The notes beneath the pieces are model-generated. The model made no database searches, had not been told where the DNA came from, and saw only the letters and a list, made by a program, of their open reading frames with translations. 64,000 nucleotides of DNA from Methylococcus sp. Mc7 (GTDB taxonomy: Bacteria; Pseudomonadota; Gammaproteobacteria; Methylococcales; Methylococcaceae): positions 434,001 to 498,000 of the forward strand of contig NZ_CP079095.1 of assembly GCF_019285515.1 (NCBI RefSeq). The letters run 5' to 3'. Of this stretch, positions 63,694 to 64,000 are shown piece by piece. The position numbers were made by a program, and so were the translations under genes. Position 1 is the first letter of the stretch. The number at the start of each line of letters is the position of its first letter.

Positions 63694-64000
63694 CTAGGGG
63701 CCGGCAACGCGGTGCAGTTCCAGATCGGCGCGGTCGGGATGGCCGAAAGTCAGCACCGGCACACCATGCCGGGACGCGAGCACCGTCTCGCCGTCCTGCT
63801 TGACCACGGCCCTCACCCGGTAATGCCGGTCTTCCGCCACCACCCGCCGGTCGAACGACACTTCGAAGGACACCGGCGACGAACCGGGCCAGGTGTCCTC
63901 GGCCATGCCGACCAGCACCGGCCGGACGTCGTGGCGTGTCACGTCTTCCAGGCTGACGATCAGTTCCGCGTTCGGATTCAGCTCCACGCGCTCGCGCCAG
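63694..64000 (-). CDS. YbaY-like lipoprotein domain (3' part; runs off the window)
   Basis: The frame continues past the window edge upstream (RERVELNPNAELIVSLEDVT). The visible 101 codons resemble the YbaY domain, a beta-rich periplasmic fold in lipoproteins of the type III secretion pilotin-like family (VSFEVSFDRRVV...YRVRAVVKQDGE). The N-terminus with a possible lipobox is outside the window, so localisation cannot be judged here. Confidence 0.7.
   Translation of the reverse strand, partial: WRERVELNPNAELIVSLEDVTRHDVRPVLVGMAEDTWPGSSPVSFEVSFDRRVVAEDRHYRVRAVVKQDGETVLASRHGVPVLTFGHPDRADLELHRVAGP

Overview
The window is a chromosomal segment of a high-GC gammaproteobacterium. Gene content and gene order (ksgA-pdxA-surA-lptD, amgK-murU, hom-thrC, rpsB-tsf-pyrH-frr-uppS-cdsA-dxr-rseP, map-glnD, a nas/nir cluster) suggest a methanotroph close to Methylococcus. 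That placement is inference from recall; no methane-oxidation gene lies in the window. Nearly all of the DNA is intact and coding. The exceptions are one insertion sequence and a gene-poor islet beside a tRNA gene.

Layout. 1-515: 5' part of a phosphoglucomutase gene. 0.66-1.7 kb: an L,D-transpeptidase and an Lpp-like lipoprotein with a strong terminator. 1.75-8 kb (minus): rsmA, pdxA, surA, lptD. 8.2-9.9 kb (plus): amgK-murU for cell-wall sugar recycling. 10-13.7 kb: alanine-type transaminase, hom, thrC. 13.8-22.5 kb: signalling genes (metallo-beta-lactamase-fold protein, response regulator, hybrid kinase with an ethylene-receptor-like membrane domain, an IS element, a REC-adenylate cyclase, a UspA-UbiB fusion). 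22.5-24.1 kb: small proteins and an AbrB/VapC toxin-antitoxin pair.

24.2-37.3 kb is the most informative part: a nitrate assimilation regulon. It holds narK, a PP2C-Ser/Thr kinase fusion, nirB, nirD, nasA and the sensor/antiterminator pair nasS-nasT, followed by an outer-membrane porin. Both narK and the porin are preceded by the same arrangement: a sigma-54 type -24/-12 promoter, then two hairpins with hexanucleotide loops carrying A at position 1 and G at position 4 (the ANTAR-target design), then an intrinsic terminator overlapping the second hairpin. The porin therefore looks like a member of the NasT regulon and a candidate outer-membrane route for nitrate. glnD, which feeds PII/NtrC nitrogen control, is at 56.3 kb.

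37.3-41.6 kb: small zinc-ribbon protein, TmoC-like Rieske ferredoxin, SelO, NRDE protein, Ogt, CBS protein. 41.6-43.7 kb: gene-poor islet with an orphan PIN toxin ending at tRNA-Thr(CGT). 43.8-47.7 kb: cupin, mutS, dsbC. 47.8-55.3 kb (minus): rseP, dxr, cdsA, uppS, frr, pyrH, tsf, rpsB, with a structured rpsB leader. 55.5-59.3 kb: map-glnD and a small acidic protein. 59.3-64 kb (minus): ald, host-attachment-type protein, glk, DUF411 protein, YjbQ, an unknown protein and a partial YbaY-like gene.
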